Part shown: piece after piece, positions 37,288-45,149 of the stretch
How the letters are laid out: each line of letters opens with the position of its first letter
Numbering within the stretch: the first letter of the stretch is position 1
Assembly (NCBI RefSeq): GCF_003390935.1
Contig: NZ_QNQZ01000002.1
Coordinates: 1-64,000, forward strand
DNA: 64,000 nt
Direction: 5' to 3'
Source of the DNA: Lewinella sp. IMCC34191
GTDB taxonomy: Bacteria > Bacteroidota > Bacteroidia > Chitinophagales > Saprospiraceae
The notes under the pieces: generated by a model
The model's database searches: none
Seen by the model: only the letters and a program-made list of their open reading frames with translations
What the model was told of the DNA's origin: nothing
Made by a program: the position numbers and the translations under genes

Positions 37288-39444
37288 ATGAAGGTCCTGA
37301 ATCATTTCCCGCTCTACCTGGTCCTTGCCTGGCTTTCCTGCGGAACGACCCCGGAGCGGGACTACGCCGAATCCGACTGGGCACACTACCTCGGCGATCC
37401 GGGTACCCGCCAGTACAGCGCGCTGGCCCGGATCGATACAAGCAATGTTGACCGACTCGAGGTGGCCTGGACGTACGCCTCGGGGAATGCCGATTTCCTG
37501 GGCCGGAGCCAGATCCAGTGTAATCCCCTGGTCATCGACGGGGTCCTTTACGGCACCAACCCCGAGCTCAAAGCGTTTGCGATCGATGCGGCCACCGGGG
37601 CGGAGAAGTGGACCTTCGACCCGGCGGTGTTCAGCGACGAGCTCTTCGGTATGGGTACGAACCGGGGACTGAGTTACTGGACGGACGGTGACGAGCATCG
37701 TATCTACTACCCCGCCGGCCCCTTTCTCTACGCCGTCGATGCCGATAGCGGGGAGCCGGTAAAGGACTTCGGTGAAGGCGGTCGGGTCGACCTACATACC
37801 GGACTGGGCGAGGGAGCGAAGGAGCAATTCGTCATCTCGACCAGCCCGGGCATCATCTTCGAGGACCTGATCATCATGGGGGGTCGGGTGAGTGAGGACC
37901 TCGGGGCCGCTCCCGGTTATATACGGGCATTTAACCTGCGCTCCGGCGCCCTGATTTGGACCTTCCGCACGTTGCCGGACCCGGGGGATCCGGGGGCCGA
38001 TACCTGGCCCGAACCGCCCTCTCCGCTTACGGGTGGAGCCAACGCCTGGGCGGGACTGAGCCTCGATGCCGAGCGGGGGATGGTTTTCGTCCCGACGGGA
38101 TCGGCCTCCTACGACTTCTACGGCGGCAACCGGCCCGGGAATAACCTCTATGCCAACTGCGTCCTGGCCCTCGATGCCCGTACGGGCGAGCTGATCTGGC
38201 ACTACCAGACGGTGCACCACGACATCTGGGACCGTGACCTGCCCGCTCCCCCTACCCTGATCACCGTTAGCCACGAAGGGAAGGAGGTAGACGCGGTAGC
38301 CCAGGCAACAAAGGGGGGTTACCTCTTCCTGCTTGACCGAGAAACCGGTGAACCCCTGTTCCCGGTCGAGGAACGCCCCTACCCCGCCTCTGATCTGGAC
38401 GGGGAGTACACCAGCCCGACGCAGCCGATGCCGACGGCTCCCCCTCCCTTTACGCGACAGGTACTGCACGAGGATGACCTGTACCCCTTCGACGACTCGA
38501 TGAACTTGGCGGCCAGGGAGTTGCTGGCGGAAAGCCGCTTTGGCGGACCGTTTCTCCCGCCCAGCGTCGAGGGAACGATTCTGTTTCCCGGCTTCGACGG
38601 GGGCGCGGAATGGGGCGGCGGTGCCTACTCCCCCACGGACCGGCTATTCTTCGTCAATGCGAACGAGATGCCGTGGATGCTGAAGATGAACCCGGTAGCC
38701 GGTCTCTCCGGAGCCGATGGCGGGCAGGGGATCTACGCCATCGCCTGCCAGGCGTGTCACGGGGCCGAACTGCAGGGCGGCGGGGTGTTTCAGAGCCCTT
38801 CGCTACGGAATGTATCCGCCCGGCTGGACGGTCCGCAAATTTCCCACATCGTTCGAAACGGACAGGGATCCATGCCCGCCGTGAGTTGGCTTGACGACGA
38901 TCAGGTAGACGCGGTCTCGGAATGGCTGCTTACCCTCGACGCGTCCGAAGTGCCTAATGTGTCCACCGAGCAAAAGGGTGACAAAAAGGAGGCCAGCGGG
39001 TCGGGTGGATGGCCGTACCCCTACATCATGGATGGCTACACCCGCCTCAAAACCGCCGACGGCCACCCGATCACCTCCCCGCCCTGGGGGACGCTGACGG
39101 CCCTCAACCTCGACCGGGGCACCATTGCCTGGCAGGTTAATCTCGGCGAGTACCCCGACCTAGTGGCGCGCGGCATCCGGAACACCGGCAGCGAAAACTA
39201 CGGCGGCCCGGTGGCCACGGCGGGTGGACTGATCTTCATCGCCGCTACCCTGGACGAGAAGATTAGGGCATTCCGGAGTGCGGACGGACAGCTATTGTGG
39301 GAGGCCGAATTACCCGCCGCCGGATACGCCACCCCCGCGGTATATGCCGCCGATGGAAAGCAGTACGTCGTAGTTGCTTGCGGAGGCGGCAAACTCGGGA
39401 CCCGCTCCGGTGACCAATACGTCGCCTTTGCGCTACCCGACTAG
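37288..39444 (+). CDS. PQQ-dependent dehydrogenase with an internal cytochrome c domain
   Basis: 718 aa from ATG 37288, which gives a lipoprotein-like signal (MKVLNHFPLYLVLAWLSC); ATG 37261 is an alternative. The quinoprotein beta-propeller begins WAHYLGDPGTRQYSAL and carries repeated W-motif blades (GEKWTFDPA-like, GELIWHYQTVHHDIWDRDLP). A cytochrome c domain interrupts it: CQACH at residues 487-491 and a probable axial Met in GQGSMP near residue 530. The propeller then closes at 600-718 (GGPVATAGGLIFIAATLDEK). This is the arrangement of membrane-associated glucose or alcohol quinohaemoproteins; it would oxidise a sugar or alcohol in the periplasm and pass electrons to the respiratory chain. 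Confidence 0.88.
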   Translation: MKVLNHFPLYLVLAWLSCGTTPERDYAESDWAHYLGDPGTRQYSALARIDTSNVDRLEVAWTYASGNADFLGRSQIQCNPLVIDGVLYGTNPELKAFAIDAATGAEKWTFDPAVFSDELFGMGTNRGLSYWTDGDEHRIYYPAGPFLYAVDADSGEPVKDFGEGGRVDLHTGLGEGAKEQFVISTSPGIIFEDLIIMGGRVSEDLGAAPGYIRAFNLRSGALIWTFRTLPDPGDPGADTWPEPPSPLTGGANAWAGLSLDAERGMVFVPTGSASYDFYGGNRPGNNLYANCVLALDARTGELIWHYQTVHHDIWDRDLPAPPTLITVSHEGKEVDAVAQATKGGYLFLLDRETGEPLFPVEERPYPASDLDGEYTSPTQPMPTAPPPFTRQVLHEDDLYPFDDSMNLAARELLAESRFGGPFLPPSVEGTILFPGFDGGAEWGGGAYSPTDRLFFVNANEMPWMLKMNPVAGLSGADGGQGIYAIACQACHGAELQGGGVFQSPSLRNVSARLDGPQISHIVRNGQGSMPAVSWLDDDQVDAVSEWLLTLDASEVPNVSTEQKGDKKEASGSGGWPYPYIMDGYTRLKTADGHPITSPPWGTLTALNLDRGTIAWQVNLGEYPDLVARGIRNTGSENYGGPVATAGGLIFIAATLDEKIRAFRSADGQLLWEAELPAAGYATPAVYAADGKQYVVVACGGGKLGTRSGDQYVAFALPD

Positions 39445-39498
39445 CATCGTCGACTATTCCGGTTCTGGCGTGTTAGTACCCAAAAAGGACCGAATCCT

Positions 39499-40029
39499 AT
39501 GTTGCGATATCTGCCCATTCTATTACTGCTGAGTAGCTGCTACGCCGACGAACTGCAGAATGACATGAATCGGGAGCCCTTTTTCGATCTGGCGGGCTAC
39601 ATCGACCGGCAGGTTGACAGTCTGCAAGGGATGAACGGGACCGTCACGAAAACCATTACGCTGAATGGTACTACCGAGACGAAGGAACTGTCCGACCTAC
39701 AGTTCGGCAATGACCTGCGGGTATTCCGGGAGGCAGACATCAACAAACCAGCCTGGCTTGATAAGTACGAAACGGACCAATCCGAATCGGACGGGCTACT
39801 TACGCGCACCTATACCGCCCTGGATAGCAGTATGCAAACCCGAAAACTGACCGTCACCTCCCGTGACGGCCAACCCGTGGGCATTGAGATCATTCGTAAG
39901 ACCGGCACGGTTCTCTCCGACGGCTGGCACCGGCTAGTGTATGAACCCGCTTCGGGTTATGCGTTACGCACTATTCAAAAGAATACATTCGGGGACGATC
40001 TGGACGCGGATATCCGGGTAAGCTGGTAA
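39499..40029 (+). CDS. small lipoprotein of unknown function
   Basis: 176 aa. Signal MLRYLPILLLLSSC with lipobox LSSC. The rest is soluble and polar (YIDRQVDSLQGMNGTVTKTI near residues 33-52), with a beta-rich pattern and no recognised domain. It follows the dehydrogenase by 54 bp on the same strand and may be co-transcribed. Conserved gene structure (signal plus full-length frame) supports it as real. Confidence 0.7.
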   Translation: MLRYLPILLLLSSCYADELQNDMNREPFFDLAGYIDRQVDSLQGMNGTVTKTITLNGTTETKELSDLQFGNDLRVFREADINKPAWLDKYETDQSESDGLLTRTYTALDSSMQTRKLTVTSRDGQPVGIEIIRKTGTVLSDGWHRLVYEPASGYALRTIQKNTFGDDLDADIRVSW

Positions 40030-40062
40030 AAAAAAGAGGCAGTGCCACCACAGCACCACCTC
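40028..40062 (-). terminator. minus-strand terminator with no minus-strand gene upstream
   Basis: On the minus strand: GAGG..GTGC stem (two 4-bp helices around a 2x2 internal loop; plus-strand 36-39/59-62 and 42-45/53-56 of 40000), a 7-nt loop, and eight T residues (40035-40028). It would end a transcript from the 40063-40468 intergenic region before it runs antisense into the lipoprotein gene. Confidence 0.5.
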
Positions 40063-40468
40063 AGCCCTAACCAAATAAAACCAAATTAATCGGAACGCCG
40101 GCAATCGAAGGATTACCGTGCGTTCATTCAAATATAAGGGTCAAAGCGGGTCAAATTCATAGTGATCAGCCATTTTTTATACAATTCCGTTATTTGGCCG
40201 TTCTTCGCTGTCGTAGCATTTAAGTTTGCACAAGCGCTCTTTCGCCATATTTAGTCGCTCTTTTTTGCCAGGACAACAAAAGATTGTCGCTAACAAAAAA
40301 CACCGATAATACCTGTCTAAATGACAATTATAAAATAATATTTGCTATCCGCTATTCATTCCCAGTAATCTTCTGATTTCAGATCGCACATCCCAAAACG
40401 GATTCCTGGGTAATTTGCAAACCGTAGATTAACCCCGCCGCTTTCGCATCGTAAAACGAAGCTAAAAT
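40063..40468. other. AT-rich intergenic region, possible minus-strand small RNA
   Basis: The longest AT-rich gap in the window. On the minus strand TATATTTG (40136-40129) is an exact -7 match, and with the terminator at 40028-40062 it would define an RNA of about 95 nt; the -33 spacing is not right. On the plus strand GGGTCAAA occurs twice with a 2-nt spacer (40138-40155), TAAGTTTG lies at 40221-40228, and GACAA..TTGTC forms a small hairpin (40271-40287). No protein gene is convincing. Confidence 0.4.
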
Positions 40469-41026
40469 ATGTCCACCCCTCCCGCCACGATCCGGCTTCA
40501 CGAACTCCGATTTCGGCCTTTTCTGACCGAAGAACGCATCAAACAGCGCGTAGAAGAGCTCGGCAAAACGTTGTCCGAACGGCTGGGCAACGAAGAGGTA
40601 ACCTTCGTGGTGATGCTTAAGGGTGCATACATCTTCGCGGCCGACCTGATGCGCGCCAGCGGTCTGGGGGGCGAGGTCTGTTTTGTCAGGACAAGCAGCT
40701 ACAGCGGCACCGAATCGGCGGGGCGGGTAAATCTCATCCTGGCCCCGGAACCCGACCTGATCCGCGACCGCGATATCGTTCTGGTCGAGGATATCGTCGA
40801 CAGTGGGCTGACCATGCAGGCATTCCTTCCCATTCTCGAAGACTTAGGCCCCCGTAGTATTACGCTGGTCACGCTACTCCACAAGCCGGAAGCGCAGCGC
40901 GTTGATGTCCCCATAGACCTGGTAGGCTTCACGATACCAACAAAATTCGTCGTCGGCTACGGGCTCGATTACGACGGCCTGGGCAGACAATTGCCCGCTA
41001 TTTACCAACTCGATGAATCTTACTAA
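40469..41026 (+). CDS. hpt: hypoxanthine phosphoribosyltransferase
   Basis: 185 aa. The PRPP-binding loop is DIVLVEDIVDSGLTM (about residues 101-115); VVMLKGAYIFAADLMR and VRTSSYSGT are the other family motifs, and VVGYGLDYDGLGR is near the C-terminus. It salvages hypoxanthine (and probably guanine) to nucleotides. Its stop overlaps the start of the next gene (TAATG). Confidence 0.95.
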   Translation: MSTPPATIRLHELRFRPFLTEERIKQRVEELGKTLSERLGNEEVTFVVMLKGAYIFAADLMRASGLGGEVCFVRTSSYSGTESAGRVNLILAPEPDLIRDRDIVLVEDIVDSGLTMQAFLPILEDLGPRSITLVTLLHKPEAQRVDVPIDLVGFTIPTKFVVGYGLDYDGLGRQLPAIYQLDESY

Positions 41027-41505
41027 TGCTAAGTCTGCGCCCTATACGACCGAGTGACAACGAAACCGTCGCGAAATTGATCCGGGAAGTGATGACGGAA
41101 TTCAATTGCGTGGGGGAGGGTTACTCCATCAATGATCCGGAATTAAGGGACATGTACGCCGCATATTCGAGGCCTGGTTCCGACTTCTACGTTCTAACGA
41201 GCGACGGGGACATCGTCGGCGTGGGTGGGTTTGCACCATTGGCGCACGCGGATGAGTCCGTGTGCGAGTTACGCAAGATGTATTTGCAGCCAGCCGCCAG
41301 GGGAAAAGGTGGCGGCCGCTTGATACTCGAGCGATGCCTGGAAGGAGCCCGGAAGCATGGTTACCGCCGGATGTACCTGGAAACGGTACACGGAATGGCC
41401 ACCGCCGGGCGTATGTATAGCCGCTATGGTTTCACCCCGCTGGACGGACCGCTGGGTAATACGGGCCATTCCAGCTGCGATCGCTATATGATCCACGATC
41501 TGTAG
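41026..41505 (+). CDS. GNAT family N-acetyltransferase
   Basis: 159 aa. The acetyl-CoA loop is LRKMYLQPAARGKGGGRLIL (about residues 83-102), followed by HGYRRMYLETVHGMATAGRMYSRYGF-type motif B, here at about 113-138. Substrate unknown. Start overlaps the hpt stop, so it is translationally coupled to it. Ends 2 bp from the convergent DNA-repair-like gene. Confidence 0.9.
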   Translation: MLSLRPIRPSDNETVAKLIREVMTEFNCVGEGYSINDPELRDMYAAYSRPGSDFYVLTSDGDIVGVGGFAPLAHADESVCELRKMYLQPAARGKGGGRLILERCLEGARKHGYRRMYLETVHGMATAGRMYSRYGFTPLDGPLGNTGHSSCDRYMIHDL

Positions 41506-41507
41506 GA

Positions 41508-42284
41508 TCAGTCACCGGTTTTCTCGGTCAGGTACTTCCAGTAACGCTTAGGCACGTGTTGGAGATGGAGCTTCAAGTTCTTCCGCTCCGGTATGTCCAC
41601 GGCTTTAAAATACGTCTGCCACAGCTGTTGGTAGTCCGTTTCGCGCACGTCCAGCATTTCTTCCGACAGGCTGCGCAGTTGCCCGTCCTGTCCGGAATCG
41701 AGGGTAATAAACTCCGCCCGTTTCGTATCCTGGTTCCAGTGCAGGCCGTAGTGGCGACGGGTATCGTAGATCATCCATTCCATGGCCGGATAGCGGGCCG
41801 CGAAGTGATCGCCAATGAGGGGCAGGCAATTGAAGTCGGGATTGATGAGGCCGACGTACATGCCGTCGGGCGTCTGCTGAAAGCGGACGAAGGCATGCAT
41901 CCGGTGAATTTCACGACCCATCTGTTGCTTTAGACGAAGCAGCCGGCGGACGTTGTCATCGCTGGCGTCCTGACTTACGTCGAGTCCCCTGACCGCCATC
42001 TGACGGCGGACGAAATACAGAATGAGCCGCTCCACCTCAGGCTGCTCCGTCAGGTAGGTATGCCGCAGGAATGCCCCGATCTTTTCGTTCCCACTGCGCT
42101 CCTTGAGCCCCTTTATTACACGGCTAGCATGTTGGGGGTCGGTGGCGACGTAAGTGGCCGTCGAGAACAGCTGCTCCTGATAGCGATCTTCGGCTACAAT
42201 ATCTACGACGTCCGCCTTGAGCCGATAAACCTCGAAGATGGCCGACAGTAGGCCGCTAAAGCTTCCGTCGTAGGTAAAGATCAC
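41508..42284 (-). CDS. TIGR03915-type DNA metabolism/repair protein
   Basis: 258 aa. Starts FTYDGSFSGLLSAIFEVYR and has HRMHAFVRFQQTPDGMYVG, PLIGDHFAARYPAMEWMIYD and a C-terminal KHLQHVPKRYWKYL-like end. This matches the family usually encoded beside a radical SAM partner (TIGR03916), where both are thought to act on modified or damaged DNA. No such partner lies next to it here. Its start overlaps the end of the TIGR01777 gene by 4 bp. Confidence 0.82.
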   Translation of the reverse strand: MIFTYDGSFSGLLSAIFEVYRLKADVVDIVAEDRYQEQLFSTATYVATDPQHASRVIKGLKERSGNEKIGAFLRHTYLTEQPEVERLILYFVRRQMAVRGLDVSQDASDDNVRRLLRLKQQMGREIHRMHAFVRFQQTPDGMYVGLINPDFNCLPLIGDHFAARYPAMEWMIYDTRRHYGLHWNQDTKRAEFITLDSGQDGQLRSLSEEMLDVRETDYQQLWQTYFKAVDIPERKNLKLHLQHVPKRYWKYLTEKTGD

Positions 42285-43180
42285 CCCAGTAACTGTTCGA
42301 GGGCCTGGCTCAATTCGGGATAGGCGAAGCGGTAGCCCGCGGCTTCAATCTTTTCTGCCGAGCAGCGGGCGCTGTCCAGCACGGTATGGCTCATCTCCCC
42401 CAGCGCCAGTTGAAGCGCCGGAACGGGGGCCGGCATGACAATGGCTTTTTGCCCCAGTGCCGGGCCCAGGGCCTGGGCGAATTGCTTGTTGCGGACGGGG
42501 TTCGGGGCGCATCCATTATATGTCCCCTCAAGCTGGTGCTCCAGGGCGTAGGCGTATATCCCTACGAGATCCTCGATGTGGATCCAGCTGTAATACTGCT
42601 GCCCGTCACCGAAGTAGGTGGACGTCCACACCTTGAGTGGGATCAGCATCTTCTCCAGCGCACCTTCTTCGGGGTGGAGTACGATACCCGTCCGGTTAAT
42701 AAAGGTGGGAATACCCAACCGGCTGATTTCCTCCGCCGCCTCTTCCCAGAGGATGCAGGACTTGCTCAAGAAACCGGTCCCGGGCTCCGCTTCCTCGGTC
42801 AGCCAGTTTCCCCCCCGGTCACCGTAGTAACCGATAGCACTGGCCGAGAGGTAGCGCTTCGGCCGGTGTTTTCCCTCGGCGAAGCAGCGCGCGAGCAGGC
42901 GCGTGCTCTCCGTCCGGCTCTTAATGATGACCTGCTTGCGTTCTTCGCTCCAGCGCTCGTCGGCGATCCCGGCACCGGTGAGGTTGATGACGTAGTCCAC
43001 TCCCTCTAACGCGCTGGCGTCGATGGTTTGAGCCTTGATATCCCAGTGGTACGCCGGGAAGGTGGCTTTGGGGTCGGGCGTCCGGCTCAGATGCCGCACC
43101 TCATAGCCGTCGCGTTGCAGGCGACGCGAGAGATGCATGCCGATGAAACCCGTCCCCCCGCCGATTAGAACGACCTCCAT
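42281..43180 (-). CDS. TIGR01777 family SDR epimerase-like protein (YfcH-like)
   Basis: 299 aa. NAD(P)-binding GGGTGFIGMHLSRRL at residues 7-21 and VDYVINLTGAGIADERWSEE (about 60-79), followed by YLSASAIGYYGDRG with the Y of the atypical SDR active site. The C-terminal DUF1731 region contains the conserved MPAPVPALQLALGEM stretch. Biochemical role unknown. Co-directional with the TIGR03915 gene. Confidence 0.9.
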   Translation of the reverse strand: MEVVLIGGGTGFIGMHLSRRLQRDGYEVRHLSRTPDPKATFPAYHWDIKAQTIDASALEGVDYVINLTGAGIADERWSEERKQVIIKSRTESTRLLARCFAEGKHRPKRYLSASAIGYYGDRGGNWLTEEAEPGTGFLSKSCILWEEAAEEISRLGIPTFINRTGIVLHPEEGALEKMLIPLKVWTSTYFGDGQQYYSWIHIEDLVGIYAYALEHQLEGTYNGCAPNPVRNKQFAQALGPALGQKAIVMPAPVPALQLALGEMSHTVLDSARCSAEKIEAAGYRFAYPELSQALEQLLG

Positions 43181-43183
43181 TAG

Positions 43184-43462
43184 TTATGCGTTGGCGGGTA
43201 CGAATTCGTAAAAATAGGGATCGTCGCCATCCTCTTCGTAGGCAAGCGCGAGTTCGCGGTTCTGCATTTCCGTAAAGAAAACTTCCCAGCTGACGGGATT
43301 GACATCGAAGTTATCTTCATTATCAACGTCATCGAAGTGAATGCGGAGCGGTTGGCTGTTATATCCATCCATGGTCTGATCGATCATAGCCGGTAAGCCC
43401 TTCCGTGAATTGGCGAAGGCTTTGATGATATTCTGGTCGACGGTCTTTATGGTAGTTGCCAT
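43184..43462 (-). CDS. small acidic protein of unknown function
   Basis: 92 aa. Starts MATTIKTVDQNIIKAFANSR and is strongly acidic towards the end (HFDDVDNEDNFDVNP, YEEDGDDPYFYEF). No membrane segment or recognised domain. It lies 3 bp upstream of the TIGR01777 gene on the same strand, which supports co-expression. Confidence 0.6.
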   Translation of the reverse strand: MATTIKTVDQNIIKAFANSRKGLPAMIDQTMDGYNSQPLRIHFDDVDNEDNFDVNPVSWEVFFTEMQNRELALAYEEDGDDPYFYEFVPANA

Positions 43463-43512
43463 TTTTGATAGTTTGTTGTACCACCATAAGCGTCGATTGC
43501 CCGCTGAATGTT

Positions 43513-43520
43513 TAGGTTTG
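43513..43520 (+). promoter_or_regulatory. -7 element abutting the nhaC start
   Basis: TAGGTTTG, exact match to TAnnTTTG, ends 4 nt before the ATG at 43525. Transcription from it would start at or beside the start codon. Confidence 0.5.
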
Positions 43521-43524
43521 TAGC

Positions 43525-45015
43525 ATGGCAGAACAGCTCGGCTTCCTTACGCTCCTTCCCCCCGTTATCGCCATCATTCTGGCTATCGCGACCCGTCAGG
43601 TCTTCATTTCCCTTTTTGTCGGCATCTTCCTGGGCTACGTCATCCTGTCGGGTGGCAATGTTTGGATCGGCTTTCTGGATACACTGCAGGGCATGGTCGA
43701 TGTCTTTGCCGACGCCGGTAATACCCGCACGATCATGTTCTGTGCGCTGGTTGGGGCACTCATCGTTTTCATGCAGCGGAGCGGGGGCGTCAACGGCTTT
43801 ATCGAGTCGATCGACCGCCGCCTCCATAAGTACGAGCAACGCAAGGACGGGTCGAGCCGAACGGTCGTGCAGTTACTGGCCTGGATCACCGGGACCCTCG
43901 TCTTCGTCGAATCCAGCATCAGTGTGCTCACGGTGGGCACGCTGTACCGCCCCATCTTTGATAAAATGGGCCTGAGCCGGGAGAAGCTGGCCTACATCGC
44001 CGACTCTTCCTCCGCCCCGAGTTCCATCCTCATTCCCTTCAACGGATGGGGGGCCTTCATCATGACCTTGTTGGCTACGGAGGGTTTTGCCAATCCCTTC
44101 GGCACGATGCTGCGGGCGCTTGGGTACAACTTTTACGCGTTCGCGGCCCTGCTTCTCGTACCGATCGTCGTCCTGACCGGTGTCGAATGGGGGCCTATGA
44201 AGAAAGCGGAACAAAGGGCCCGCTCGGGCAAGCTGCTTAACGATGGCGCTACCCCGGTTGTCGACGAATCCCTGACCAGCGTGGAAGCCAAGGAAGGCAT
44301 CGAACCAAAGGCCATCAATATGATCGTACCGATCGTGGTCATGGTAGTGTGCATGCCCTTCATGCTGGCGTACACGGGTTGGGCCGAGGCTACGGAAGTG
44401 CTGGGCGAGGGCGCCGGGACGGGGGAAACGCTTTTTCAGGCCATCGGCAGCGGAAGCGGCTCCACGGCCGTGCTGACCGCCGTTACGATTTCCATCCTCA
44501 TCTCCATAGTCATTTACAAAGCCCAGGGCATCTTCGGCATCCGGGAAAGCGTGGACCTGGTCCTGAAGGGGATCGCCGGTCTCATTCCCCTCGCTCTGTT
44601 GATGCTGCTCGCCTTCGCCATCGGTGCGCTGTGTCGCAAACTGGAAACCGGTATCTACGTCTCGGAGGTAGCCCGACAGTGGCTTTCGCCGGGATTGGTT
44701 CCCTTCCTCGTCTTTTTGGTAACCTGCTTCATCGCCTTCAGTACGGGTACGAGCTGGGGCACCTTCGCGATCATGATCCCCATCGCCGTACCGATGGCCC
44801 AGGAGATGGATGCAAACGTATTGATGGCCATTGCCGCGGTACTCGGCGGCGGGGTCTTCGGAGATCACTGCTCGCCCATCTCCGACACGACCATCCTTTC
44901 CAGCCTGGCCAGCGCTACGGACCACATCGACCACGTAAAAACGCAACTGCCCTACGCCGGACTGGCCGGGGCGATTGCGGCTGGTCTGTATCTGATACTG
45001 GGTCTGCTCTACTGA
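43525..45015 (+). CDS. nhaC: NhaC-family Na+/H+ antiporter
   Basis: 496 aa with about 12 membrane helices. Family segments: LLPPVIAIILAIATRQVFIS near the N-terminus, WITGTLVFVESSISVLTVGT (about 120-139), FSTGTSWGTFAIMIPIAVPM and VLGGGVFGDHCSPISDTTIL (about 445-464). It exchanges sodium for protons across the inner membrane, consistent with a saline habitat. A few NhaC-like proteins carry organic acids, which I cannot exclude. Confidence 0.88.
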   Translation: MAEQLGFLTLLPPVIAIILAIATRQVFISLFVGIFLGYVILSGGNVWIGFLDTLQGMVDVFADAGNTRTIMFCALVGALIVFMQRSGGVNGFIESIDRRLHKYEQRKDGSSRTVVQLLAWITGTLVFVESSISVLTVGTLYRPIFDKMGLSREKLAYIADSSSAPSSILIPFNGWGAFIMTLLATEGFANPFGTMLRALGYNFYAFAALLLVPIVVLTGVEWGPMKKAEQRARSGKLLNDGATPVVDESLTSVEAKEGIEPKAINMIVPIVVMVVCMPFMLAYTGWAEATEVLGEGAGTGETLFQAIGSGSGSTAVLTAVTISILISIVIYKAQGIFGIRESVDLVLKGIAGLIPLALLMLLAFAIGALCRKLETGIYVSEVARQWLSPGLVPFLVFLVTCFIAFSTGTSWGTFAIMIPIAVPMAQEMDANVLMAIAAVLGGGVFGDHCSPISDTTILSSLASATDHIDHVKTQLPYAGLAGAIAAGLYLILGLLY

Positions 45016-45149
45016 GTCCTAGCCAGGGTACCGACGATCCGATGATGCAGGCTTTATTAGCCTTCGTGTAAGCTGTATGTTTCTTTTAACAAGGTCGCTG
45101 GGTAAATAACCGGTCGGAAGGCACCCCGTACCCCGCACCCGACGTCCAA

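Noticed and set aside
40180-40255. Minus-strand 23-codon ORF with two cysteines
   Set aside because: Too short, no homology I recognise, and expected by chance in AT-rich DNA.
40063-40468. SRP RNA, 6S RNA or tmRNA in the AT-rich gap
   Set aside because: The SRP GGUCAGG..GGAAGGAAGCAGC-type signature is absent and no tmRNA-like ends were seen.
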